A stretch of 64,000 bases of DNA from Gammaproteobacteria bacterium (GTDB lineage Bacteria > Pseudomonadota > Gammaproteobacteria > Steroidobacterales > Foliamicaceae). The position numbers and the translations under genes are program-made. Position 1 is the first letter of the stretch, and each line of letters opens with the position of its first letter. The stretch covers positions 222,607-286,606 of the forward strand of contig VYBN01000033.1 in assembly GCA_009844425.1 (NCBI GenBank), given 5' to 3'. Below the pieces are notes generated by a model, which saw only the letters and a program-made list of their open reading frames with translations, searched no databases and was not told the DNA's origin. Shown one piece after another: positions 55,138-63,135 of this stretch.

Positions 55138-55245
55138 GCCGTCTCATCGCTCCCTTCTTCCGGGAGTGTGTGAGCCAGGGATGGCGGAACCAAGCTCCAT
55201 GGATGGATTCATGCGTCTCCGGGAAGAAGGGAGCGATGAGACGGC
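55138..55245. repeat. Palindromic element, copy 2, overlapping the Bcr/CflA gene end
   Basis: Arms 55138-55166 and 55217-55245 pair over 29 positions with one mismatch around a 50-base loop about 92 percent identical by eye to copy 1. Mini-hairpins: GCCA-GGGA-TGGC (55174-55185) and TCCA-TGGA-TGGA (55196-55207). Against copy 1 the second mini-stem changed from CCCA/TGGG to TCCA/TGGA, a compensated pair. The outer stem sequence also differs from copy 1 yet stays paired. The stop codon of the transporter gene lies within the left arm. Confidence 0.85.
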
Positions 55246-56472
55246 GGGATCGAAGCGCCGTCGAGGTTTCCAGCCTCCGTCGGCCCATTTCATCGCGGCA
55301 AGCGCACCCACGCCGAACACCACATAGGACGCGACCAGCGCGTACAGCGTGCCATCAAAGATGTAGCCCACAAACGCCCCCAGCGGCACCGAAACCAGCG
55401 TGGACAGCGAGGCGACCACCGCCGCGCCCACGCCGGCGATGTGCCCCAGGGGCTGCATCGCCAGCGCCCCCAGATTGCCGAACAGCAGGCCAACGCACAC
55501 GAATACGAACAGCAAATAGGCCATGAACAGCCAGAACGGAAGCACTCCGTCGAAGACGAAGGTCAGCCCCAGGCCCACGACCGATGCGATCGTGGCCAGG
55601 GACATCGCCCCCCGGGAAAGCTTTCGCATCCCGTACTGCATCACCAGGCGGCCGTTGACGAAGGTTGCGACCCCCACCGCCAGCGCCAGCACCCCGAAGT
55701 AGAAGGGAAACAGCGCGCCGGTGCCGTATACGTCCTGAAAGACCTGCTGCGATATGCTCAGGTAGGCCAGAAACGGCGCGAACACGCAGCCGCTGGCCAG
55801 CGTGTATCCCAGCGCGATCCGGATCTTCACGACTTCCACCGCCGTCCTGCCGATCGCGCGCGGGGACAGCGATCGCCGGCGTTCCGAGGGCAGCGTTTCG
55901 GGCTGGCGAATCGCGAACCAGAGAAAGCCGACCGCGGCCACGGCAAAGAACACGGCGAATATTGCGCGCCAGCCGCTGAGATACTGGATCCACTGGCCCA
56001 GCGCCGGGGCGATTGTGGGAACGATGATGAATACGCCCATCGTGAATGACATCAGGCGCGCCATCTGACGGCCCGCGTACTGGTCGCGCACCAGCGCCAT
56101 GACCACCACCCGCGGCGCCGAAACGCCGATGCCCTGCAGCACCCGCCCCGCGATCATCACCTCGAAGCTGCGCGCGTAAATACTCATCAGGCACCCGGCC
56201 ATGAACAGCACGAGGCCGGCATGGATGGCAGGCTTGCGGCCGATCCGGTCGGACAGCGGGCCGAAAACGATCTGGCCCATGCTCATTCCCAGGAACACCG
56301 CCGTAATGACGAACTGCACGTCGTTGCGTTGCGCCACCCCGAGGTCCTCGCCGATCGCCGGCAGCGCCGGCAGCATCGCATCGATCGCCAGCGCAACCAG
56401 CGAGATCAGCAGCGCGATAAGCGGCACGAACTCGCCCGTACGCAGGGCAGGGGTGGCGGCAGGCTGGCTCAT
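55144..56472 (-). CDS. Bcr/CflA-family multidrug efflux transporter
   Basis: 442 residues, twelve membrane helices of the MFS fold. Family marks: LAIDAMLPALPAIGEDLGV near the N-terminus, motif A FGPLSDRIGRKPAIHAGL, and RVLQGIGVSAPRVV. The native protein should end near residue 405-410; the last ~34 residues (from about PAVSSLPSSRRRMNPS to the stop) are encoded by the palindromic element copy 2, so the original stop was replaced. It may still work because the core helices are intact. It overlaps the sulfatase gene upstream by four bases. Confidence 0.9.
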   Translation of the reverse strand: MSQPAATPALRTGEFVPLIALLISLVALAIDAMLPALPAIGEDLGVAQRNDVQFVITAVFLGMSMGQIVFGPLSDRIGRKPAIHAGLVLFMAGCLMSIYARSFEVMIAGRVLQGIGVSAPRVVVMALVRDQYAGRQMARLMSFTMGVFIIVPTIAPALGQWIQYLSGWRAIFAVFFAVAAVGFLWFAIRQPETLPSERRRSLSPRAIGRTAVEVVKIRIALGYTLASGCVFAPFLAYLSISQQVFQDVYGTGALFPFYFGVLALAVGVATFVNGRLVMQYGMRKLSRGAMSLATIASVVGLGLTFVFDGVLPFWLFMAYLLFVFVCVGLLFGNLGALAMQPLGHIAGVGAAVVASLSTLVSVPLGAFVGYIFDGTLYALVASYVVFGVGALAAMKWADGGWKPRRRFDPAVSSLPSSRRRMNPSMELGSAIPGSHTPGRRER

Positions 56473-57899
56473 CGGTGGGGCGGATTATCTCTTTTCGGGA
56501 GCCACTCGGCCAGCGCGTCGCGTACGCTCGCGGAGCCGGCCTCGTCAATCAGGTTGTTCCATTCATGGGGATCCGCTTCAAGGTCATAGAGCTCTTCGGA
56601 CCTGTCGGAGTAACGCGTGTAGCGATAGCGCTCGCTCCTGACACTGTGGTTTCGAAAGCCGCTGGTCGTGATCGCCGCCGAATCCCAGGCCGTGGCGGGG
56701 TCCCGGAGCAGCGGCAGAAGGCTGTTTCCTTCCACATGCCCAGGAATCGGAAGACCGGCAAGTTCCGCGAGGGTCGGATAGATATCCATCAGCGAAACGG
56801 GCCGGGAACTCCGTGACCCCGGCGCCGTGACTCCGGGGGCTACGATGATCAGGGGCACTCGCGTCGACTCCTCCCAAAGGGTGTACTTGCGCCAACGCTG
56901 CTTCTCACCAAGGTGAAAGCCGTGATCCGAGAACAGAACGATGATCGTCTCATCGCTGCGGCCGCTGGCGTCCAGTGCGTCCAGGATTCGGCCCGCCTGC
57001 GCGTCCGCGTAACTCACGCTGGCAAGGTAGGCCTGAACGCCCTCGCGCCACTTGTCCTCTGAAACAATCCAGCGGTGCAGCGCCATGGGTGGTCTGTCGG
57101 TTATCTCCAGATACGGCATCGTGGCGACCTCGGGTACATCGTCGAGATCGCCCGCCAGCGTGTCGGGCAGTTCTATTGCCTCCAACGGATAGGAATCGAA
57201 GTGTTCGCTCGGGGTGTACCAGGGCAAGTGTGGCCGATAAATTCCCGCAGCCACGAACCGCGGCCGCCCGGTTGTACTGGCGAGTTGGTCTGATATCCAC
57301 GCCGCTACCTGGGTATCGCCCATCCGGTCCGCGGTCTCGGTCAGCGCGTGCCAGTCCAGGTCCTTCGTGAAGGGGTTCCCGTTGACGGGACGGTCCGGGG
57401 GAACGACTTCGTCGGGAAGTTGCCGGTCAACGGAAGGGAAGAAACGGCTCCACGCGTTCGGATCGTTGTAGCCGCTGAATCCCTCGGTGTCGAAGGTATG
57501 TGCGTGAAATATCTTTCCGGCCCCGATGGTTTCGTAGCCCTGATCGCGAAAAAACCTGGGCAAGGTCGAAATATTCCGGAACACTTCAAGCTGCCGCCAG
57601 TCGGCTTCATTCTCGTAAACGCCGCTCGACGACGGGAGCAGCCCGGTCAGGAGCGCCGTACGCGAAGGGTTGCAAAGCGGAGCGGAGGCATGCGCATTGG
57701 TGAACAGCATCCCCCGTTCGGCCAACCCGTCGATGCGGGGCGTCCGGGCCTGGGGATGCCCGCCGAGCACGCCGACCCAGTCGTTCAAGTCGTCTATTGC
57801 GATAAAGAGAATGTCCGGAGGATCGTCACCACGAACAACCGGAGAAACGGTGGCCAGCACGAACAGGGTGAGCGTCAACACACACAGCCTGCGCAATAG
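56469..57899 (-). CDS. Sulfatase (arylsulfatase/choline-sulfatase type)
   Basis: 476 residues from the ATG at 57899; the alternative start at 57923 would place the Fur-like box inside the gene. Signal peptide about 1-25. The sulfatase signature for formylglycine is Cys77 in LCNPSRTALLTG (CxPSR), so the precursor needs a maturase, not seen here. Other marks: DILFIAIDDLNDW, GAGKIFH, VLFSDHGFHLGEKQRW, and TRVPLIIVAPG. It hydrolyses a sulfate ester in the periplasm. Divergent from a TonB receptor that may import the desulfated or sulfated substrate. Confidence 0.93.
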   Translation of the reverse strand, partial: LLRRLCVLTLTLFVLATVSPVVRGDDPPDILFIAIDDLNDWVGVLGGHPQARTPRIDGLAERGMLFTNAHASAPLCNPSRTALLTGLLPSSSGVYENEADWRQLEVFRNISTLPRFFRDQGYETIGAGKIFHAHTFDTEGFSGYNDPNAWSRFFPSVDRQLPDEVVPPDRPVNGNPFTKDLDWHALTETADRMGDTQVAAWISDQLASTTGRPRFVAAGIYRPHLPWYTPSEHFDSYPLEAIELPDTLAGDLDDVPEVATMPYLEITDRPPMALHRWIVSEDKWREGVQAYLASVSYADAQAGRILDALDASGRSDETIIVLFSDHGFHLGEKQRWRKYTLWEESTRVPLIIVAPGVTAPGSRSSRPVSLMDIYPTLAELAGLPIPGHVEGNSLLPLLRDPATAWDSAAITTSGFRNHSVRSERYRYTRYSDRSEELYDLEADPHEWNNLIDEAGSASVRDALAEWLPKRDNPPHR

Positions 57900-57908
57900 C
57901 ATTATTTT

Positions 57909-57928
57909 ACAAATAATTATCATTAAAA
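57909..57928. promoter_or_regulatory. Fur-box-like sequence between sulfatase and TonB receptor
   Basis: ACAAATAATTATCATTAAAA agrees with about 13 of 19 positions of the palindromic Fur consensus, with the half ATTATCATTA perfect. It sits in an AT-rich island in a GC-rich region, upstream of a TATTAT (57953-57958) that could be the receptor's -10. Iron control is inferred. Confidence 0.35.
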
Positions 57929-58043
57929 TAATTTGCTTTTCTAACTATTGTGTATTATCTTTTTGGGCGCGCCGGAAAGGACCGTTGCGGTCCCGCCCGG
58001 TAGCCGTAAAGGTCAGTGAACTCCGAACGGGGAGACAAGCACA

Positions 58044-60485
58044 ATGGGCAAGAGACTGCAAGGATTTTCAACTGCCGCATTATCCTTCATCGTGGCGGCG
58101 ATTGCGTTTGATGGAGTGGTTCCGGCCGCAGGAGCGCAGGAACAGGCAAGTGCCTCTTCGACGGCGCTGGAAGAGATCGTGGTGACCGCCCGGCGGCGCG
58201 AAGAGAGCCTGCAGGACGTGCCGATCTCGATCTCCGCTTTTTCGGCCGAACAGGTCGAACAGCAGGGAATCACGAACCTCATCGACCTGAATGCGGCGGT
58301 GCCCAATCTCTCTCTTGGCGGCAGCGACAACACCAACGGTTCCAATTCCATCGGGGTGACGATTCGCGGGGTCGGCGATGGCTCCAGAATCAATCTCGAC
58401 GGGGCAGTCGGTTTCTATATCGACGATGTTTTCATTCCGAGGCTCACGGGAACGATGGTGGATTTGCTCGATGTGGAGAGTATCGAAGTTCTTCGCGGTC
58501 CGCAGGGGACCCTGTTCGGGCGCAACACGACGGGCGGCGCCGTCCGATACAGCTCCAAAAAGCCCGTTCTCGGCGAATACGACGCCAATCTGAAAGCAAC
58601 GGCCGGCAATCTGAATCATTACGGACTGACAGGCGTGCTGAATGTCCCCCTGGGTGAACAGGCGGCTTTGCGGGTAAGTGGCTATTTCCGCAACCGCGAT
58701 GGCTATGTGGACAACAGGATCGCCAGCCTGGACCCGGCGACCGTGTCGATTGTCGATACGGGAACGCAGGACCTGGGCAACAATGAAAACTGGGGCGTTC
58801 GGGTCGGGTTGCGGTTCCGGCCGGCCGACAACCTGACGGTTGACCTGACCGGAGCCTACATCGAGGACAAGGGTCATGGTCCTCCCATAAAGGTCACGTC
58901 CTGGAATTTTGACGCCAGACGCGGCGAAGGAGAGCCCTGCCTGATCCTGGCGCGGGGGATCGTCGGGGGCCGGGAGACGCGTCGGCCTGCGGGAGGGACC
59001 TGCACGATCAGCCGCGCCTCCGATCGCGCGTTCGACGGAGTTGCCGCAACGAATCCGGCGCTGGCACAGGTGCTGGGCGACACGTTCGCGGTATTTCCGG
59101 GCAACGAAACGCGCGGCGGAGTACCCAATCTGGAGGACTTCACAACCGAGTTCCTCTCGGCCGTGATTTCCTGGCAGATCAGTGAATCGCTGAGCCTCAC
59201 GAGCCGGACGGCCTCCCTCGTTATCGATCAGCTGATCATGAACGACAATGACTACACGCCCATCATCTGGCGGGAGCGCGTGCGGATGGGCACCAGCGAC
59301 AGTTTTTCACAGGAACTTCTGCTGAACGGCGAGTCCGGGAACATCGATTGGACCGCAGGGCTCTACTATTTCACCGAAGAACCGGAAGAGATCACCCGGG
59401 GCTCCGACACCGGCACGCCCGACGTCTTCATACGCCACGAAATCCTGGATGCGGACGCACTTGCGCTATTCGGCGAAGCAACACTGCAGGTGAATGACGC
59501 GCTTGACATCACGGCGGGCTATCGCTGGACGCAGGACGACAAGACGCTGACCGCTATCGGAGACGGGCCGATCCGCAGCCGGGACAGGAACTTCCGCCCG
59601 GCGCCGGACGATCCTCCCGCACCCACCGAGGCTTCGGGCAGCAGCGACTGGACATCCAATACCTGGCGCGTGAGCGTTCAGTACGACTGGTCGGACAATG
59701 TAATGACATACATATCGGCGAGCACCGGGTTCCGAAGCGGCGGATTCAACAACGAGATGGACCTGAAGCACGGTCCGGAGGCCAATTATGGAATCCTGCC
59801 GTTCGATCCGGAGGAGATCGATGCCTACGAGTTGGGTCTGCGCAGCGATCTGGCCGGCGGCCTGATGCGATTGAACGTTACGGCCTATTGGCAGGAATGG
59901 ACCAACCGCCAGCTCCGCACGGTGCGCCCTGACGGTCTCAGGTTCGTGGCCAACGCGGGCGATGCGGAAACTCAGGGAGTCGAGGTGGATCTGTCATGGC
60001 AGGCAAGCGAGGATTTGCTGCTCTCGGCATCGGTCGGGACCATCGACGGCGAATGGACGGCAATCGACCCGCTGATGGCCGGCAATATCCTGATCGATTC
60101 GCAACCGCACCGCATGCCCGATCTTTCCTACGCGCTGGGCCTTCTTCACACCTATGAATTGACCAACGGTTTTGGGCTGACCAGCAGCCTGAACTATGGC
60201 TGGACCGATGATCAGTACGCCTCTTCGCTGGAGACCCGCACGATTCCCATCGAAGCCCACGGCCTGATGAACGCCCGGTTCAAGCTGACTTCCGCGCAGC
60301 AGACATGGTGGGTTGCTCTTTACTGCACCAATTGCCTGGATGAGGATTACATCGTGACCGGTGGCGATTTCACCGGCCGCACGCCCAACCAGGCGCGCGT
60401 ACGTGACCTTGGCAGGGAAGGATACCGCTGGGAGGAAATCGGACGGCCGCAGGAATGGGGGATCGAATTCGGCCTGGACTTCTAG
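58044..60485 (+). CDS. TonB-dependent outer-membrane receptor
   Basis: 813 residues, ATG 58044 behind GGGGAG. Signal peptide about 1-32. TonB box/plug start LEEIVVTARRREESLQDVP; plug motifs VTIRGVGDGSRINLDGAVGF and IEVLRGPQGTLFGRNTTGGAV; barrel closes with EWGIEFGLDF, ending in the aromatic residue needed for barrel assembly. Ligand unknown. A possible Fur box lies upstream; the divergent sulfatase suggests a sulfated organic substrate. Confidence 0.94.
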   Translation: MGKRLQGFSTAALSFIVAAIAFDGVVPAAGAQEQASASSTALEEIVVTARRREESLQDVPISISAFSAEQVEQQGITNLIDLNAAVPNLSLGGSDNTNGSNSIGVTIRGVGDGSRINLDGAVGFYIDDVFIPRLTGTMVDLLDVESIEVLRGPQGTLFGRNTTGGAVRYSSKKPVLGEYDANLKATAGNLNHYGLTGVLNVPLGEQAALRVSGYFRNRDGYVDNRIASLDPATVSIVDTGTQDLGNNENWGVRVGLRFRPADNLTVDLTGAYIEDKGHGPPIKVTSWNFDARRGEGEPCLILARGIVGGRETRRPAGGTCTISRASDRAFDGVAATNPALAQVLGDTFAVFPGNETRGGVPNLEDFTTEFLSAVISWQISESLSLTSRTASLVIDQLIMNDNDYTPIIWRERVRMGTSDSFSQELLLNGESGNIDWTAGLYYFTEEPEEITRGSDTGTPDVFIRHEILDADALALFGEATLQVNDALDITAGYRWTQDDKTLTAIGDGPIRSRDRNFRPAPDDPPAPTEASGSSDWTSNTWRVSVQYDWSDNVMTYISASTGFRSGGFNNEMDLKHGPEANYGILPFDPEEIDAYELGLRSDLAGGLMRLNVTAYWQEWTNRQLRTVRPDGLRFVANAGDAETQGVEVDLSWQASEDLLLSASVGTIDGEWTAIDPLMAGNILIDSQPHRMPDLSYALGLLHTYELTNGFGLTSSLNYGWTDDQYASSLETRTIPIEAHGLMNARFKLTSAQQTWWVALYCTNCLDEDYIVTGGDFTGRTPNQARVRDLGREGYRWEEIGRPQEWGIEFGLDF

Positions 60486-60548
60486 TTGCCTCGGCCCGGA
60501 AAAAGCTGTGTAATGGGCCTCCGGCACCAGTCGCTGCAGTTTTAGTCC

Positions 60549-61031
60549 ATGCCGTCGGCACTTCCCAGGAAAAGGAAAACTTACGGATCCGCAGTCACGT
60601 CCCAATCGCTCTCGCTCGGCGATCTGAACGATTTTCTGGGAATCAAGATCCGGAGGGTTCAGCGCTCCATCAACCGCCACCTTTCGGACGCGCTGGATGG
60701 AATGGACGTCGCGGTGGGGGAATTCGGCACGCTGGGCCTTATAGCCGCGAACCCGGGACTCGCCCAGATCGACATTGCCCGCGAATACGATATCGACAAG
60801 GCGACGATGGTCGGCCTGCTGGACACTCTGGAGGCGGCCGGATATGTGCGCCGCCGCAAGCATCCGAAGGACCGGAGACGCAATGCGCTTACGCTGACGA
60901 AGAAGGGCGTCGAACGGTTTGCAGAACTGAAAAGCGCCTTTGCCGCTCAGGAAGCGTCGTTTACCCAAACATTGACGAAGGCCGAGAAAAAGGTCCTGAT
61001 GGACCTGCTGGATCGCATTCCCCTGCAATAG
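60549..61031 (+). CDS. MarR-family transcriptional regulator
   Basis: 160 residues. Winged-helix MarR fold: LAQIDIAREYDIDKATMVGL (recognition helix), LLDTLEAAGYVRRRKHPKDRRRNALTLTKKG (the wing with DxR/RxxR motif). It probably senses a small phenolic or aromatic compound. Target is unknown; its closest neighbours are the TonB receptor upstream and the convergent arylsulfotransferase genes. Confidence 0.9.
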   Translation: MPSALPRKRKTYGSAVTSQSLSLGDLNDFLGIKIRRVQRSINRHLSDALDGMDVAVGEFGTLGLIAANPGLAQIDIAREYDIDKATMVGLLDTLEAAGYVRRRKHPKDRRRNALTLTKKGVERFAELKSAFAAQEASFTQTLTKAEKKVLMDLLDRIPLQ

Positions 61032-61046
61032 TTCCTGCAGAATCCG

Positions 61047-61574
61047 TCAGTAGCTGTAGATTTCCTCCCGTGAAAGCTGGATTTCCAGCCAGGTAGCGAG
61101 GCGCGCCAGCCACTGATTCCGGTAGTAAACCAGACCGTCAGCCGCAACGGCGGCCGAAGACCCTGCGATCAGCATGACTTTTTGCCCTTCGGCGAAGACG
61201 TCTTCCTGGTAATAAGTCGCGCCGTTGCCCGCTTCCGCAAGCCACGCCAGTTCCTCCTCGTCGCCCAACGCTTTCGCCGCCAGTGCGCGAATGGGGTCTC
61301 CTTCATTCAAACCGGCAACAATTGCAATGTGCGGGGCTTCGTGAAACGGTTCGAAATCCTCGGGTTCGACATGCCGGTAGCTCACGGACTTCCTTGCCAG
61401 GAAATCGGTGAGTTCGCCAATCAGCGCAAAGGATTTCGATGTCGCAACGATCAGCAAGTCCTCCTGGAGCTCCACCGGAGGTTGCGAAGAGACCGGGGAC
61501 GGAGAGGTCGCGATCGACTGGCAACCTGCAAGCAGCAACAGCGCTGCCGCAATGAGGCTCCGGTCAACGAGCAT
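61047..61574 (-). CDS. Lipoprotein of unknown function next to arylsulfotransferase
   Basis: 175 residues from the ATG at 61574; the frame extends upstream only as antisense of the sulfotransferase gene. Lipobox LLLLAGC (Cys18). An alpha/beta pattern follows: DLLIVATSKSFALIGELTDFL, HIAIVAGLNEGDPIRALAAKALGD, and QKVMLIAGSSAAVAADGLVYY, suggestive of a Rossmann-like fold. No family recognised. Five bases separate it from the upstream sulfotransferase gene, so the two are cotranscribed. Confidence 0.65.
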   Translation of the reverse strand: MLVDRSLIAAALLLLAGCQSIATSPSPVSSQPPVELQEDLLIVATSKSFALIGELTDFLARKSVSYRHVEPEDFEPFHEAPHIAIVAGLNEGDPIRALAAKALGDEEELAWLAEAGNGATYYQEDVFAEGQKVMLIAGSSAAVAADGLVYYRNQWLARLATWLEIQLSREEIYSY

Positions 61575-61579
61575 ACGGA

Positions 61580-62962
61580 TCAATCCGCCGCTGACCCGCC
61601 GCGCATGGCGTCGGGCTGAATCTGCCACTCGGCGCCCAGCGGAGGCGTGACACGCAATTCGCTGCGGGGCAGTTCCTCGAGCTTCCCGCAGAACTGGTAC
61701 GGATAGGCCTGGGCCCGCGCCAACGCCCACAGAGGGTTCTCGTGCGCATTGAACGCCACGTATTCCCAGACGACTTCTCCGCCGTCCGGGTGGTTCTCGT
61801 CCGGACGCACCTGGAAGATCCTTCCCGTGTTGTCCTCGGAAATCAACGTGTTGCCGTTCGGAAGGCGCTGCACGGAACCGCGCGAGCGGCTGAAAAACCG
61901 CCATGAACGGCCGGACGCTTCGTATTTCCAGACAATCCTGTTTTCCACCGGATCGATCTCGACGATCAGCGTCTTGCCGATGTGGTCCTCGTCCGGCGAA
62001 TAGGCCCCGTTGTCGAAGATCAGGAAGTTACCCTCGCCAGGCATTCCCTTGGAAATCATGTGAGCCTCGTGCTGGCCCGCCAGGCCGCCGAGATACCTGT
62101 GGCCCCCCTTGAAGGTGATCTCGCCCGTGTCCCGGCTGATGACCCAGAAATTCGGAAGATTGCGCGTGTTGTAAATGACATTGCCGGGCTTGAACCGCTC
62201 GTCGCCCGCGTCATACCACTTGTTTTCGGGCACCGCCCGAACGGAGTTGCCGTGCGACCAGTCGATGATCCGGCGCCAGGCCGGTGCAAAATCGTTGATG
62301 TCGATATGGTCGTGCGCGGCCCATTTCCATGTCACCTCGCCTTCACGGGTGACGTAAACCAGCTCATCGCCGATGAGTTGCACACCCTTCCGGCGAATCC
62401 GACCGAAATAGGGCCAGTCCACGTCCACCACCGTATCCAGAATTTCCTGCGGCACGGGAATGCTGTACATCGCAAGCAACTCGCCGTTGGGCATGAGTTC
62501 GAAATCATGGTGCAGGTAGTGGGACTGCTGATCGCTGAGCCGGCCTCCAACGCCCCGCTGGTCCGGCCGCCATCGCCAGATCTCCTCGCTGTCCCAGCCA
62601 TACTCGACGATGTGATTGATTCCCTCTTCCTCGCTCTCCTCGATCATCATCAGGCTGCAGTTCGGCTGCAGCCGATAACGTTGCCAGGTCCCCACCTTCC
62701 ACTCGTGGACGACGTTGCCGTTCATGTCCAGCAAACGCGCCCGGTCCGGTTCGCGCACGACTTCTTCCGAAGCACCGTAGTTGGTGACCAGCGGCAACAG
62801 CAAATAGCTGTTGTAGGCCTTGTCGGGGTCGTAACGGGTTACGCCGGTCGGATACACGGAAGGGAAAGCGTGCGCGATTCCCGCAATCAGGAGTAGCAAC
62901 AGCGCTGCAAGGCCGACGGAAATGCAAGGAAAAGCCGATTTCAGCGATTTGTTCGAGAACAT
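61580..62962 (-). CDS. Arylsulfotransferase family protein (ASST_2-like)
   Basis: 460 residues from the ATG at 62962, which has AGGAG upstream; an ATG at 62992 adds ten residues. Signal peptide (LAALLLLLIAGIAHA). Beta-propeller of the PAPS-independent arylsulfotransferase type: LLDMNGNVVHEWKVG, LHHDFELMPNGELLAMY, DWSHGNSVRAVPEN, and QHEAHMISKGMPGEGNFLIF with candidate His residues. These move sulfate between phenolic compounds in the periplasm. The nearby sulfatase at 56469 suggests sulfate-ester chemistry around the TonB receptor. Confidence 0.82.
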   Translation of the reverse strand: MFSNKSLKSAFPCISVGLAALLLLLIAGIAHAFPSVYPTGVTRYDPDKAYNSYLLLPLVTNYGASEEVVREPDRARLLDMNGNVVHEWKVGTWQRYRLQPNCSLMMIEESEEEGINHIVEYGWDSEEIWRWRPDQRGVGGRLSDQQSHYLHHDFELMPNGELLAMYSIPVPQEILDTVVDVDWPYFGRIRRKGVQLIGDELVYVTREGEVTWKWAAHDHIDINDFAPAWRRIIDWSHGNSVRAVPENKWYDAGDERFKPGNVIYNTRNLPNFWVISRDTGEITFKGGHRYLGGLAGQHEAHMISKGMPGEGNFLIFDNGAYSPDEDHIGKTLIVEIDPVENRIVWKYEASGRSWRFFSRSRGSVQRLPNGNTLISEDNTGRIFQVRPDENHPDGGEVVWEYVAFNAHENPLWALARAQAYPYQFCGKLEELPRSELRVTPPLGAEWQIQPDAMRGGSAAD

Positions 62963-63040
62963 CCCGAAAGCTCCTGGGTCATGCAAAGCCATGGCAAAGC
63001 CTAATCGCTCCTTCGCTCAGGCTGCGCCTCTGCCATATGC

Positions 63041-63059
63041 GATAATGATTTCTGAGCCA
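63041..63059. promoter_or_regulatory. Possible partial Fur box in the divergent 63-kb promoter region
   Basis: GATAATGATT at 63041-63050 equals the first ten bases of the Fur consensus, followed by weakly matching TCTGAGCCA. The region 63000-63135 is AT-rich and separates the arylsulfotransferase from the next gene. Weak candidate only. Confidence 0.25.
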
Positions 63060-63135
63060 ATAATTGTAATCAATAATGATTGAAAATACTAACCAATTGG
63101 CGTAGTCTCCCTGGCCGGCAATAGCAAACCAGATC

